From positions 124,001 to 188,000 of the forward strand of contig NZ_JARXWN010000005.1 of the NCBI RefSeq assembly GCF_029892965.1: a stretch of 64,000 bases of DNA, read 5' to 3'. Origin of the DNA: Dysgonomonas sp. PF1-14. Lineage in GTDB: Bacteria > Bacteroidota > Bacteroidia > Bacteroidales > Dysgonomonadaceae. Below the pieces are notes generated by a model. The model was not told the DNA's origin. It ran no database searches and was given only the letters and a program-made list of their open reading frames with translations. The position numbers and the translations under genes are program-made. Positions 18,176 through 27,707 of the stretch are shown here, one piece after another. Position 1 is the first letter of the stretch; each line of letters begins with the position of its first letter.

Positions 18176-20269
18176 TCAAAATTTAAGGTTCACATTGATG
18201 CCACATGTAAACGGCTTCCCTTTTTGGACAAACCGCCCTGTAGATGTGGAAAAATAATATGTGATATAATCTTTGTTTCCTATATTCTTCATCCACAGGT
18301 CTACCGATACCTGTTTTCTCACAAACGACACCTGTCCATTGAACAGCCCGTAATAGCTCTGCATAATATCGTTCTCGTCATCCCAGTAGAGTTTTCCTAC
18401 TCCAGTGTACTGGCCATTCAAAACAATATTGTCGAGCCAGTTCTGTCTTACGTCGATTGTATAATTAGCAGCCAATGACAGGGTATTCTGCGGTATCATA
18501 GGCAGATAGTTTTTGTCGTAAACGATATCTCCTTTCTTATAATCCTTGTATTTGGCATGGGTATAACCGTATGATAACTGAAAATTAAAATTCCGCAATG
18601 GATTCACCTGTGCCGAAAACTCTAATCCCTTGCTGACCGTCTTTCCTGCATTACGTAGGATAAAACCGCTACTCAGTGTTTTAGGTTGTGTTATCTGCTG
18701 GTCTTTCCAGTCGATATAGAAAAGGGTAAGATCGAGAAACAACAGATTATTGAAAAAACCAGATCGGGCACCTACCTCATAGCTCCAGCTGTGTTCTGGA
18801 TCGAAAGTACGGTCTTCTTTCACCTCTTTATCGGCAGTATTGTTGAATCCACCTGTTTTATATCCCCTGCTCACCGAGAAGTAAGCCAGACCATCATTGC
18901 TGAATTTGTATTGTATAGAGCCTTTCGGTGTTACCTGCGAAAAAGACAATTTATCTTTCATCGGATCATCTACTGTGGTAGGAGTGATACGCTCGAATGT
19001 AGACTTAGTTTTTTCCCAATCGTAACGTACACCTAACAGAAGGGACAAATTAGGAATGAAAATATCATTGATCACAGACTGATGATAAGCCGCAAAGCCT
19101 CCCGACGGATTATGCACATCCTGTAAAGTATGCTTATGTTCTCCGGTAGTACGGTTGTCTACGTCATTGGTCTGAAAGTAGTTCTGATAAAATCCGAAAA
19201 GCCCGAACTGCCATTGATAGCGGCTATCTTCTTTTATCGAACGAATATTGAATTCTTGCGAATACATCTGTTGACGATGATAGAAGTCTACATACAGGTT
19301 ATCTTTTGGCGAAAAATCCTGATCAAGCCCTTGTTTGCCATCAAAGAATTGAAACGAAGTCTGCGAGCCAAGTTTATAACTATCAGTCACATATTCTATA
19401 TTAAGCCCATTAGTAGACATGTTGCGGCGGTAAAAGCTCGGAATATTGTAATTCACATCTTCTATTGCTCCGGTCTCTTTATCATATATACGATATGGAT
19501 AGCCATCCTGATCGGAATATTCGTACGCCATCACAAGATGTGCCGTCAAACGTGGCTGTATACGCCAGCTGAGCCTTGCACGCGCCGATATGGCATCTAT
19601 CGGATCAGCTTTTTTCTCTGTATATTTATTCTCAAAATAGCCGCCAGAGTGCATATAATTCCCCGATACAGCATAGCCGAATTTATTGTTCACATTGCCG
19701 TAATGTGATACACCCGTACTGTAATTATTATGGTTACCGGCAGACAGATTCAAGTGAGTCCCTGTATATTTAAAAGGCGAGCGGGTAAAAACGTTTATTA
19801 TACCACCCATCGTATTTCGTCCGTAGATAGTGCCTTGTGGTCCTCTCAGGACTTCAATGCGTTCTATATCATTAATATTAAAATCAAATGTAGAGCGATC
19901 GAAATAGGGTACACCATCGACATACAATCCGACTGATGGTGCGTTCTTTGATGCACCTATCCCTCTGATGAATACCGGAGAAGTCATTTTAGAGCCATAA
20001 TCGGGCATATAAAGATTAGGCACAAGTGCCGTAACCTCTTTTATGTTCAATATGTTGTATTCTTTCAGCTCCTTAGCAGAGAGTAGGGTAGCGGCTATCG
20101 GCTCTACAAGTAGTTTGTCATTTTGCTTAAACGATTCTATCACCACTTCATTTGCCGTATATCTCAGAATCACAGAGTCACTATCAATAGTAGGTACATC
20201 ATCGGCTGATACACTGACTGATATGGTTGATAGAAATAAGATTAGCAAATGAGTTAGCCTATAATTCAT
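18176..20269 (-). CDS. TonB-dependent outer-membrane receptor
   Basis: 697 residues: signal peptide 1-22, plug domain about 55-165 (FIRGIGASKNAPSVGLYVDG, then EVLRGPQGTIYGRNTMGGII), and a 22-strand barrel ending in the aromatic terminus INVNLKF. It lacks the STN and carboxypeptidase-regulatory extensions of SusC proteins, so it resembles classical siderophore, vitamin or haem receptors. It is co-transcribed with the downstream permease (2-nt gap). Two tandem promoters lie upstream. The substrate is not evident; no FRAP/NPNL haem motif was found. Confidence 0.92.
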   Translation of the reverse strand: MNYRLTHLLILFLSTISVSVSADDVPTIDSDSVILRYTANEVVIESFKQNDKLLVEPIAATLLSAKELKEYNILNIKEVTALVPNLYMPDYGSKMTSPVFIRGIGASKNAPSVGLYVDGVPYFDRSTFDFNINDIERIEVLRGPQGTIYGRNTMGGIINVFTRSPFKYTGTHLNLSAGNHNNYSTGVSHYGNVNNKFGYAVSGNYMHSGGYFENKYTEKKADPIDAISARARLSWRIQPRLTAHLVMAYEYSDQDGYPYRIYDKETGAIEDVNYNIPSFYRRNMSTNGLNIEYVTDSYKLGSQTSFQFFDGKQGLDQDFSPKDNLYVDFYHRQQMYSQEFNIRSIKEDSRYQWQFGLFGFYQNYFQTNDVDNRTTGEHKHTLQDVHNPSGGFAAYHQSVINDIFIPNLSLLLGVRYDWEKTKSTFERITPTTVDDPMKDKLSFSQVTPKGSIQYKFSNDGLAYFSVSRGYKTGGFNNTADKEVKEDRTFDPEHSWSYEVGARSGFFNNLLFLDLTLFYIDWKDQQITQPKTLSSGFILRNAGKTVSKGLEFSAQVNPLRNFNFQLSYGYTHAKYKDYKKGDIVYDKNYLPMIPQNTLSLAANYTIDVRQNWLDNIVLNGQYTGVGKLYWDDENDIMQSYYGLFNGQVSFVRKQVSVDLWMKNIGNKDYITYYFSTSTGRFVQKGKPFTCGINVNLKF

Positions 20270-20284
20270 TCTCTTTCAGGAAAT

Positions 20285-20350
20285 ATGATAGTTTTCGGTC
20301 AATTTAGTTGATATGCAAAAGTAAAGAAAGACAGATAAAGAGTCAATCAC
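20285..20350 (-). promoter_or_regulatory. Promoter copy 1 for the TonB receptor (TTG-N20-TACTTTTG)
   Basis: Read on the minus strand, TTG (20346-20344) and TACTTTTG (20323-20316) are 20 nt apart, with an expected start near 20309 and a ~40-nt leader. The whole block is a diverged direct repeat of 20439-20492. Confidence 0.65.
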
Positions 20351-20438
20351 TAGATGTAGTGATTATTTACTTTCCTGTTCAAAATTATAAATAAGAATCT
20401 GCCGAAAGTATCATAATTGTTACACTTTCAAATAATAT

Positions 20439-20492
20439 ATGATAGTTAGCAGATATACAAAAATAGGGAAAGACTGATAAAGAATCAAGCAC
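20439..20492 (-). promoter_or_regulatory. Promoter copy 2 for the TonB receptor (TTG-N20-TATTTTTG)
   Basis: On the minus strand, TTG (20488-20486) and TATTTTTG (20465-20458) are again separated by exactly 20 nt. The spacer keeps CTTTATC and GTCTTT from copy 1, suggesting a conserved regulator site or a recent duplication. The leader would be ~180 nt. Confidence 0.6.
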
Positions 20493-20517
20493 AGAACTCA
20501 GATTCAACTATTCATTG

Positions 20518-20525
20518 TATCTTTG
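20518..20525 (+). promoter_or_regulatory. Bacteroidetes -7 box (TATCTTTG)
   Basis: An exact TAnnTTTG box 26 nt before the FAD oxidoreductase start, on the strand opposite the two receptor promoters. There is no clear -33 element, so it may need an activator. Confidence 0.45.
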
Positions 20526-20550
20526 TTTTTTACAAAATTATGATTGAAAC

Positions 20551-21753
20551 ATGACTGAAACTATATATGACTGTGTAATAGCAGGAGCGGGGATAAGCGG
20601 TATCTCATTTGCTCACTATCTGCATACTGTAGGTGCTAAAACACTGCTATTGGAACAGAACGAAAGGGTAGGAGGACAGATACAGACAGCTACTACAGAA
20701 AGTAATCCTATGTATTGGCGGGAACTTGGTTCGCATACCTGTTACAATTCATATACTCATCTTCTGTCTATTGTAAAAGAGATCGGTGCTGATGATTCTG
20801 TATTACCTCTGAAAAAACAAAGTTATGTACTGTATGACAATAAGATAAAAAGTCTATTTGCAGGTATATCCCTGTTTCCATTTATATTTAGTATACCAAA
20901 AATGTTTCTGGCTGATAAGACCGGTAAAACAGTACGCGAATACTTTCGTCCGATATTTGGCAAAACAAACTATGATAAGCTGTTCCGGCATGCTTTTAGA
21001 GCCGTTATTTGCCAACCGGCCGACAACTATCCGGCTGAAATGTTTCTTAAGCGCAGAAAAGGAAGATTTGAAGAGTTCCCGCGTAAATATTCATACAAGA
21101 ACGGGCTAAACACTCTAATAACAGATATTATAAACAAAGACGGACTGGAGGTAAAAACAGGCTCGAAAGTGGAATTGATAGAAAAGCAAAATGATATTTT
21201 CGTTATAAAAACAACGGGAGGTGTAGTTTATAAGGCAAAGAATGTAGCATTGGCAACAAATCCGCAAATAACTGCCGAGCTATTGAAAAATACAGAACCC
21301 CTGTTGAGCGAGCTATTAGCAACTATTCCTGTATTCAGATCTGAGTCGGTAAATATTACCATTCCGAAAGATAAACTGGCATTGAAAGAGGTAGCAGGAG
21401 TTATTTCGCTATCCGATGAATTTATGTCTGCTGTTTCACGCGATATGGTGGAAGACGATACGCTGAGAAGTTTTACTTTCCATTTCGAAAAAGGGAAGAA
21501 AAGCGAGCAGGAGAAGCTTGATCTTATCTGTAAGGTTTTGGGGATATCGGCTCAGGATATTATGGAAACCGTAGCGACAAACCATGAATTGGCTTCGACA
21601 GGCATACAACACTTACATCTGAACAATCAGGTGGAAGAAAAACGACAGGATAGTAATATTTATATATTGGGTAATTATTATTACGGTTTATCAATAGAAG
21701 ATTGTGTAAATCGCTCTAAAGATGAATTTGAGCGTTGGAAGAAAAATTATTGA
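20551..21753 (+). CDS. FAD-dependent oxidoreductase, HemY/amine-oxidase-like
   Basis: 400 residues. The N-terminal dinucleotide fold IAGAGISGISFAHYL (11-25) is followed by LLEQNERVGGQ (34-44), the classic FAD-binding pair of the amine oxidase/protoporphyrinogen oxidase family. VREYFRPIFGKTNYDKLF (near 130) and KYSYKNGLNTLI (near 182) resemble HemY-type proteins. It is somewhat shorter than typical HemY (about 460). With hemN nearby, oxidation of a porphyrinogen is an attractive role, but carotenoid desaturase-like or other amine oxidases remain possible. Divergent from the TonB receptor. Confidence 0.65.
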   Translation: MTETIYDCVIAGAGISGISFAHYLHTVGAKTLLLEQNERVGGQIQTATTESNPMYWRELGSHTCYNSYTHLLSIVKEIGADDSVLPLKKQSYVLYDNKIKSLFAGISLFPFIFSIPKMFLADKTGKTVREYFRPIFGKTNYDKLFRHAFRAVICQPADNYPAEMFLKRRKGRFEEFPRKYSYKNGLNTLITDIINKDGLEVKTGSKVELIEKQNDIFVIKTTGGVVYKAKNVALATNPQITAELLKNTEPLLSELLATIPVFRSESVNITIPKDKLALKEVAGVISLSDEFMSAVSRDMVEDDTLRSFTFHFEKGKKSEQEKLDLICKVLGISAQDIMETVATNHELASTGIQHLHLNNQVEEKRQDSNIYILGNYYYGLSIEDCVNRSKDEFERWKKNY

Positions 21754-21755
21754 TG

Positions 21756-22253
21756 TCAGGCGACTACTTCTTGTTGTTTTTTAGATTTTTCTGTTTTCCG
21801 TTTGTTCTTCAATCCCTTCATCATTATCGGAAACCGCTTTACAGTATGTGCTATCAGCAATGCTACCATCAGAAGACTCAGCCTGTAATGCCACAATCCG
21901 ACTGAGGAATTACCTCCTTCAATAAAGAAAACCAATATAATACCGGTTACGACCAATATGACAAACAAAATGGAAATAACTATTGTTACTTTACTTTTCT
22001 TGCCTGCTCCATTCTTTATCAACCCTTTGTACCAAACCCAGTGAGCTTTTACATGTAAGTAACCTAATACAAGGGTGACAATTCCCACTACAATATGCCA
22101 GTGTGCCCAGAATGCCCATACTTCATGATTATCAACATGGTCTGCTACATGCAGTTTCAATCCGGTATAAGTAAGCAATATAAATACAGGAATAAGCAGT
22201 GCGTCTATAATAAATATTGACTTTCCTTTTGTCAATGAGGACGATTTTGCCAT
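21756..22253 (-). CDS. Four-helix membrane protein, cytochrome-b-like (DUF4405-like)
   Basis: 165 residues with four membrane helices (about 12-31, 47-66, 90-111 and 120-140). Histidines lie in or near the helices: HVADHVDNHE (35-44), WAHWHIVVG (50-58), YLHVKAHWVW (65-74), LWHYRL and IAHTVKR. This pattern fits a b-haem-binding electron-transfer subunit of the DUF4405 type. The C-terminal tail is Lys/Gln-rich. It converges on the FAD oxidoreductase with a 2-nt gap, and faces away from the AraC gene. Electron acceptor for the oxidoreductase is a speculative role. Confidence 0.5.
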   Translation of the reverse strand: MAKSSSLTKGKSIFIIDALLIPVFILLTYTGLKLHVADHVDNHEVWAFWAHWHIVVGIVTLVLGYLHVKAHWVWYKGLIKNGAGKKSKVTIVISILFVILVVTGIILVFFIEGGNSSVGLWHYRLSLLMVALLIAHTVKRFPIMMKGLKNKRKTEKSKKQQEVVA

Positions 22254-22350
22254 AATTACTATTCTTTTTTATTTGACACAAACTTAATTCATAATCAGAT
22301 AGTATCAGAGGATAAAACAATACAAAAATAGTATATATCGAATATTTTAC

Positions 22351-22358
22351 TAAATTTG
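22351..22358 (+). promoter_or_regulatory. Bacteroidetes -7 box (TAAATTTG)
   Basis: An exact TAnnTTTG box ending 21 nt before the AraC ATG. It overlaps the TTG that would otherwise serve as an upstream start, which supports the ATG at 22380. Confidence 0.45.
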
Positions 22359-22379
22359 AGAATATTTTATGGTAAAATA

Positions 22380-23303
22380 ATGATATATACAAAACAAATA
22401 GGTCTTTCCGATCTGGGAATAACAAATTATAAACTTGCTCTCTGTAACTTTGATAACAATATAGTTGTAGGAGGGATACAAAAAGGTGATATATCCCTTA
22501 TTCCTGAAATGTTTCCGGTCAGGACTTCCGTTATGATCTTTATTATAGTAAAGGAAGGAACTTTACTAGCAGAACTCGATTACACAGCACATTCGATGAA
22601 TAAAGACGCATTCATTATAATATTACCAGAACATATAGTGCAAAAAATAGAGGTGAGCGATGACTTTAAGGCACATATCCTAATAGTCGATCAGCAATAT
22701 TTTAGCAGCGTAGAGGAAAACAGACGCCGTATATATCATGCCAGTTTCTTAAATATCAGGAGAAATCCGGGACTTCTATTATCTGAAAAAGAAGTATCAG
22801 TCGTGTCCGAATGTTACGAGCGGATAAAACAAAAGATTATACAGCAGGGACACCATCACCGCGAAGAGATTATAAAAATACATCTGATAGAATGTATGCT
22901 CGAAGTAGAAAATATACTAATAGAACATGATTACGGCTTGGAAAGTAAAGAGATATCGCGGCAGGAATATCTTATGTACAATTTTTTTCAGCTATTGCAG
23001 GAAAACGGAAAACAGGAGCATCAGGTTATGTTTTATGCCGATAAGCTATCTGTTACGAGTCAATATCTGGCTTCTGTACTAAGACAACTTACAGGCAAGA
23101 GCACAAGAGACTGGATTGCAGAAGCACTGATTATCGAAGCCAAAATTTTGCTGAAATATTCTGAACAGAGTATGCAACAAATAACAGATACGCTGAATTT
23201 TTGCGATCCGTCGGCTTTTGGTAAGTTTTTTAGAAGTCAGACTGGAATCACTCCATTCCAATACAGGAAACAGTATCTGACTAATTCTTTTGGCTCACTG
23301 TAA
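22380..23303 (+). CDS. AraC-family transcriptional regulator
   Basis: 307 residues. The C-terminal ~100 residues form the double helix-turn-helix of AraC/XylS proteins: YADKLSVTSQYLASVLRQLT (first motif), then SMQQITDTLNF and FGKFFRSQTGITPFQYRK (second motif). The N-terminal ~180 residues resemble a cupin ligand-binding domain (IIVKEGTLLAELDY, then AFIIILPEHIV). An upstream TTG would add eight residues; the ATG at 22380 is preferred. It is the natural candidate regulator of the adjacent receptor/permease and oxidoreductase genes, as PchR-type AraC proteins do for siderophore uptake. Confidence 0.85.
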   Translation: MIYTKQIGLSDLGITNYKLALCNFDNNIVVGGIQKGDISLIPEMFPVRTSVMIFIIVKEGTLLAELDYTAHSMNKDAFIIILPEHIVQKIEVSDDFKAHILIVDQQYFSSVEENRRRIYHASFLNIRRNPGLLLSEKEVSVVSECYERIKQKIIQQGHHHREEIIKIHLIECMLEVENILIEHDYGLESKEISRQEYLMYNFFQLLQENGKQEHQVMFYADKLSVTSQYLASVLRQLTGKSTRDWIAEALIIEAKILLKYSEQSMQQITDTLNFCDPSAFGKFFRSQTGITPFQYRKQYLTNSFGSL

Positions 23304-23384
23304 AACCTTGAGGGGATAAATACAGTTTATTATTACCTTGTGGTTTATTGGATAACAACTAGTTATAAGTTCTATTCGAGAACT

Positions 23385-23431
23385 AAGTAACTGTTTAAAT
23401 TTGATTGGCATTCTTATTTAAACAGTTACTT
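23385..23431. repeat. Miniature inverted-repeat element A
   Basis: Perfect 16-bp arms (AAGTAACTGTTTAAAT and its complement) around a 15-nt loop. The left arm plus loop (CTGTTTAAATTTGATTGGCA...) is nearly identical to element D at 37028. It lacks a T-run, so it is not a classical terminator. The rest of the gap 23304-23560 is AT-rich with nothing else visible. Confidence 0.6.
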
Positions 23432-23560
23432 GGTGTAACACTTTGTGTTCTTTGTAGTTAAATCTTATTTCTTTTACCGAAAAGAACACAAGCAATTGAT
23501 TATAAAGATAATAAACAAACAATTGCGTACTATACCTTATGTTAAACTCACGTAAATATT

Positions 23561-25327
23561 TTATTCAGACAATTTATTCAATAAAATTTTAGCTGTATTC
23601 AAATCATCATTCCACGTTTCGGTTCTTTCGACAGTACCCAATTTAGCTATAGCTGTATTTATCCTGTCTAATTTAATTCTATCTGAATCAGTATTACCTT
23701 TAAGAAGTTGTTTTTTTATAATCTGTATTTTTTCATAATCTTGAATACCCTCTACCAGCCTTTCATATCGGATAGAACTTCTGGCTTCGGGATATACAAT
23801 ATATGTATCTCCGGCAGGCCATGTACGGAAACGGGAATCAATTTCAGGATTCTCTACCCACGAGTTGAAAGCCCAGCGTAGAAATCCGTCAAAATTATTG
23901 GCTGCAGTAAACCAACCTATATATGCTGATTCGGCACTATCAGAGAAGGTAAATTGATTGGGAAACGGATGGGCACAACATAAATAGAAAGTTGTGATTA
24001 GCCCATTTTTTCTTCGTTGGTCGATATCTTGCAGATCTACTGAACTCTCAGCACCTACACACATATCTTTGATAAAAGGATATTTTTTATAACTTTTATG
24101 ATTGTCTGCCAGAGCTATTCCTAATTCGGGAGCATATTTTTTCAATACATTTAGTGTTGCTTTCATTGCTTCAGGGCTACGTTCATCCATCGCAATGTTT
24201 GTTATTTCGAGCCAGCCTTTTTCCCTTAGATGTTTCACAAAGTCTGGTAAGAATGTTCCCCATATTTGTTCAAATTCTTTTGATCCCGGTTTAGCACTTA
24301 GGGTTAAAGTCGTTTGGGTTTGAGCATCTTTATAGTGCAGCTCATCATTCCATGGAGCCATAGAGTAGCAGTTGATCATTTTCTTTATACCTGTATCTAT
24401 CATAAATTGTACCCAGCGGTCGAATACAGAATAGTCGTAAGACCATGTACCATCAGTGTTTTTAGTCCATACAATCATGTCATCATAGGCATCAAAACAT
24501 TGATGATTCCACGGATCCTTATTTAAGGTAGCAGTAATTACTTTCTGTCCGGCATTGGCCAGCATTCCCATCACAGGCTTCATTTTTTCGAAATGTTCAT
24601 CGCTCCATGGTATCAGATTGTGTACACGCGCTACTGCACCTGGATGTTGCCATTGGTCGAGATGGAATTGCCACTCAGAAGAAGGAGGAAGTATTTTGTC
24701 CAATACTTCTATCTCCAACTCAAAGTTTTGAGTTTTCTGACCTCGCGCATATAAACAAATATTCCCTTTATAGTTTCCCGGCTGCGCTGTACGTGGAATT
24801 TCAACAGTAATCCATACAGGCCTTACCGTTTTAGCATTTATATTAAAACAGTCCAGGCTATCGAGCATATCAGGCGCTAAAGAAGCTTCATGGTTTTCGG
24901 GTTTACGATGGCCACAGCCCTCCGCAAATTCGTCTGTCATAACATAACGGACAAAACGAGCCAATGCAATTTGTGCCGAAAGATTTCCTTTATCGGACTT
25001 AAAATCATTAAACTCCAATTCTACCTGTTCTACATCATGTGCTGACCATAACAATAATTGCGCCGAAAGCCGTTCTCCCTTCCAGCCTGTAACCTTCTGA
25101 TTAACTATATTTTGTTTTATATTGGGTATTACAGACTTCGGGTATTTGTTGTCGATACTGACGAATGATGCCATTAAATTTTCGCTTTGCATCTTGCTCC
25201 AGTCTGAAAGGATATTATTTGTGGGGTCCTTCATTTCCTGAAATGTATCACAGGTCTTAGCAGGCCTTTGCTTTGTACAATTAGCTAATAATAGGCATAA
25301 TAGTATTGGTAAAAATAAACTCCTCAT
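23561..25327 (-). CDS. GH123-like/DUF4091 glycoside hydrolase lipoprotein
   Basis: 588 residues with lipobox LLANC (Cys17), so surface or periplasmic. The N-terminal ~200 residues form a beta-sandwich-like domain and 215-540 a barrel. NIAMDERSPEA contains the adjacent Asp381-Glu382 pair expected of GH123 beta-N-acetylgalactosaminidases, which use substrate-assisted catalysis with an Asp-Glu dyad. Many proteins of this shape are annotated only as DUF4091. It is the last gene of the polysaccharide locus, 137 nt after the fucosidase. It is probably active on HexNAc residues of host glycans (inference). Confidence 0.7.
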   Translation of the reverse strand: MRSLFLPILLCLLLANCTKQRPAKTCDTFQEMKDPTNNILSDWSKMQSENLMASFVSIDNKYPKSVIPNIKQNIVNQKVTGWKGERLSAQLLLWSAHDVEQVELEFNDFKSDKGNLSAQIALARFVRYVMTDEFAEGCGHRKPENHEASLAPDMLDSLDCFNINAKTVRPVWITVEIPRTAQPGNYKGNICLYARGQKTQNFELEIEVLDKILPPSSEWQFHLDQWQHPGAVARVHNLIPWSDEHFEKMKPVMGMLANAGQKVITATLNKDPWNHQCFDAYDDMIVWTKNTDGTWSYDYSVFDRWVQFMIDTGIKKMINCYSMAPWNDELHYKDAQTQTTLTLSAKPGSKEFEQIWGTFLPDFVKHLREKGWLEITNIAMDERSPEAMKATLNVLKKYAPELGIALADNHKSYKKYPFIKDMCVGAESSVDLQDIDQRRKNGLITTFYLCCAHPFPNQFTFSDSAESAYIGWFTAANNFDGFLRWAFNSWVENPEIDSRFRTWPAGDTYIVYPEARSSIRYERLVEGIQDYEKIQIIKKQLLKGNTDSDRIKLDRINTAIAKLGTVERTETWNDDLNTAKILLNKLSE

Positions 25328-25464
25328 AAATAACTCATTCTTATTATTTTAAAATTAAATCAAACTGTAATCACGAAAGGGGGTAGTTTTTAATCTGTAA
25401 TTAATTTATCCATAAACATAATATGTCCATTGAAAAGGATACTGTCACAAACTATATGCGATAA

Positions 25465-27405
25465 TCATAATAGAAGTCCAAACTTCCCAATAGAGTAATA
25501 TTCTTTATTGTCAATGGTGCTGATAATTTCTAATTTCACAAAATTAATTTTGTATTTTTCTTTAAATCTAACATATTGAGTATTAGGGTTATTTTCAATA
25601 TTGCTAAACTCTTCTTCACCTATTATTTTCTGCCATTCTATACCATCATTACTTATATAAAAATTATATCTGAAAATAGTGCCTGACTTATTATCTCCAG
25701 CAACAGGAGTATAGGTAAAACCCGAAATTTCCGTAGGCTTGCTAAGACTAATAACCAGAGGTGACAGATCTATGCTCTTCCAATCTATAACAGATTGTCC
25801 ATCATATATTGATTTTGATACATTTACAGGATTGATTATTTGCCAGTCTTTTGAATCTATTTCATTAAAAACTTTTGTATTTGCTTCTGTTGTTATGGGT
25901 GGGGCATAAAAGGCTCCAAAATTAGATATATTTACTGTGTTTCTTGCTTTCGTTACGGTTAGTCTCATTTTAGACGAAGTAAACTCAGGAACACGTAAAA
26001 GCCTTTTATATCCAATAGTAGTGCCATTTGCAACTTTTACCCACTTTTTATTTATATATGCTTCTACAAAAAACTCCTCAATACGTTGTCCCTTGGATAT
26101 ATCTTCTTGTATCAGAATGGTATTTATAGGGGAATTATCTTTTAGCAAATATTCAATATAGCTTCCTTCTTTCAGTGTTAATTGTTGTTCCCCCTTATTT
26201 ATTTTATTATTTCTAAAAGTTTCCTCTATATATTCAGAGAATTCTTTTAGGCGGTCTTGGTCATGTTTATTTATCAATCCCGATGTGTCAGGAGGGATAT
26301 TTAGTAATAGTAATGAACTGTAGCCAACGGATTTAAAATAAATATCAATTAATTCTTTTAAAGATTTTACTTTATGATCTTCTTCTTTATGGTAAAACCA
26401 TCCGGGCCGTATGGAAACATCTACCTCAGAAGGATACCAGAATAATTCTGTTGCATGTTCTAGGAGTTTTCTACTTCCTAAATCTTCTGATTCATCTTTC
26501 ACTCCTAAATTTTTATTTTGGATAGTTGCTCTTTGATAGCATGCTGGAGTTAATACAGTAGCATTCCACTCTGTTTCGCGTCCAATACCACTTTCATTTC
26601 CGACCCACCGGACATCATCACCCATAATTGCAGTTACAGCTTTGGGCTGTAATTTTCTTATTGTGGATAAAATTAGTTCCCAATCGTATTGCTGTTTTTT
26701 CCCATTAGGTCCTTCACCGTTAGCCCCATCAAACCAGACTTCATATATTTCACCATAATTTGTCAACAACTCAGTTAATTGTTCAATAAAAAACGAATTA
26801 TATTCTAAAGTTCCATAACATTTAGCATGTCTATCCCAAGGAGAAAGATATACCCCGAAGCGTATGTTGTATTTGTCACAAGCATCTTTCAACTCCCTAA
26901 CGACATCTCCTTTCCCATTTTTCCATTGAGCACTTGCTACTGAATGGGATGTTGTCTTTGTTGGCCATAAGCAAAAGCCATCGTGATGTTTAGCTGTTAA
27001 CAGAATCATTTTAAAACCGTTGTCTTTCAATGTTTTCACACATTGATCGGCATCAAAACTTTTCGGATCAAATATCTTAGGATCTTCCGTACCAGTTCCC
27101 CACTCCCTATCGGTAAATGTGTTGATGCCAAAATGAAGAAAGGCAGCAAGTTCCATTCTCTGCCAATCAAGCTGTTGAGGAGTTGGAACTAATCTTGAGG
27201 CCATATCTATCTTTTTCTCAATATCTAGATTTTGTGTGAATTTTACATTTTTTTCGTAATATTCTACCTCTTTTTTAGAAGAGCATGACAGTAAGGACAT
27301 TACTAAAATGCCTATACAAATAAAGCTAAATTGTAACAAGAGGCTACTTGTAGTAAAAATCTTACTAAGATATTGTTTGATGTTATAATAAATGGTATTT
27401 ATCAT
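25465..27405 (-). CDS. GH29 alpha-L-fucosidase lipoprotein
   Basis: 646 residues. Long N-terminal signal with lipobox LLSC (Cys41). The GH29 catalytic domain spans about 60-420: MELAAFLHFGINTFTDREWG (84-), LTAKHHDGFCLWPT (136-), and nucleophile Asp226 in YEVWFDGANG. The acid/base residue is not assignable by eye. The C-terminal 430-646 contain two beta-sandwich regions like F5/8-type discoidin or carbohydrate-binding domains. It removes alpha-fucose from glycans. It is far more AT-rich than gyrA or secA, and is separated from the LamG gene by 302 nt containing element B. Confidence 0.9.
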   Translation of the reverse strand: MINTIYYNIKQYLSKIFTTSSLLLQFSFICIGILVMSLLSCSSKKEVEYYEKNVKFTQNLDIEKKIDMASRLVPTPQQLDWQRMELAAFLHFGINTFTDREWGTGTEDPKIFDPKSFDADQCVKTLKDNGFKMILLTAKHHDGFCLWPTKTTSHSVASAQWKNGKGDVVRELKDACDKYNIRFGVYLSPWDRHAKCYGTLEYNSFFIEQLTELLTNYGEIYEVWFDGANGEGPNGKKQQYDWELILSTIRKLQPKAVTAIMGDDVRWVGNESGIGRETEWNATVLTPACYQRATIQNKNLGVKDESEDLGSRKLLEHATELFWYPSEVDVSIRPGWFYHKEEDHKVKSLKELIDIYFKSVGYSSLLLLNIPPDTSGLINKHDQDRLKEFSEYIEETFRNNKINKGEQQLTLKEGSYIEYLLKDNSPINTILIQEDISKGQRIEEFFVEAYINKKWVKVANGTTIGYKRLLRVPEFTSSKMRLTVTKARNTVNISNFGAFYAPPITTEANTKVFNEIDSKDWQIINPVNVSKSIYDGQSVIDWKSIDLSPLVISLSKPTEISGFTYTPVAGDNKSGTIFRYNFYISNDGIEWQKIIGEEEFSNIENNPNTQYVRFKEKYKINFVKLEIISTIDNKEYYSIGKFGLLL

Positions 27406-27516
27406 TCTTTTTAGATTTTATGCAAACTGACTTTTATATACTCTTGAAGTTGTTGATATACAGATTATAACTTCATTAATAAGGCTAACCCGAATTGAGT
27501 GCACTTAGTCAAATAA

Positions 27517-27690
27517 TAAGAGTCTGTTTAAGTTCTGGCAAAAATTATTATTACAGTTTCATTCAATTAGTTTTTAGCGACCTTTTACTATTTTCTTTTG
27601 ATTTAGTTGGCTAAATCGGCAAGTAAAAATACAAAACCCATCTAAAATAGCTGTAAAAAAGATTTGCTATGAAATTTAAACAGACTCTTA
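27517..27690. repeat. Miniature inverted-repeat element B
   Basis: Perfect 15-bp terminal inverted repeats (TAAGAGTCTGTTTAA and its complement) enclose 144 bp of AT-rich DNA without a gene. The ends share the CTGTTTAA core with elements A, C and D. It fills most of the gap between the LamG and fucosidase genes and may separate their transcription. Confidence 0.6.
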
Positions 27691-27707
27691 ATAAATCATA
27701 TTAATTC

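Noticed and set aside
19130-19708. 192-codon plus-strand frame inside the TonB receptor gene
   Set aside because: Its translation is low-complexity Ile/Tyr-rich, and the opposite strand encodes a clear TonB receptor.
22132-22425. 97-codon minus-strand frame overlapping the cytochrome-like and AraC genes
   Set aside because: It straddles the divergent promoter region and overlaps two better-supported genes.
23385-23431. Element A as terminator of the AraC gene
   Set aside because: The stem is strong but no T-run follows, and its sequence recurs at 37028, so a repeat element explains it better.
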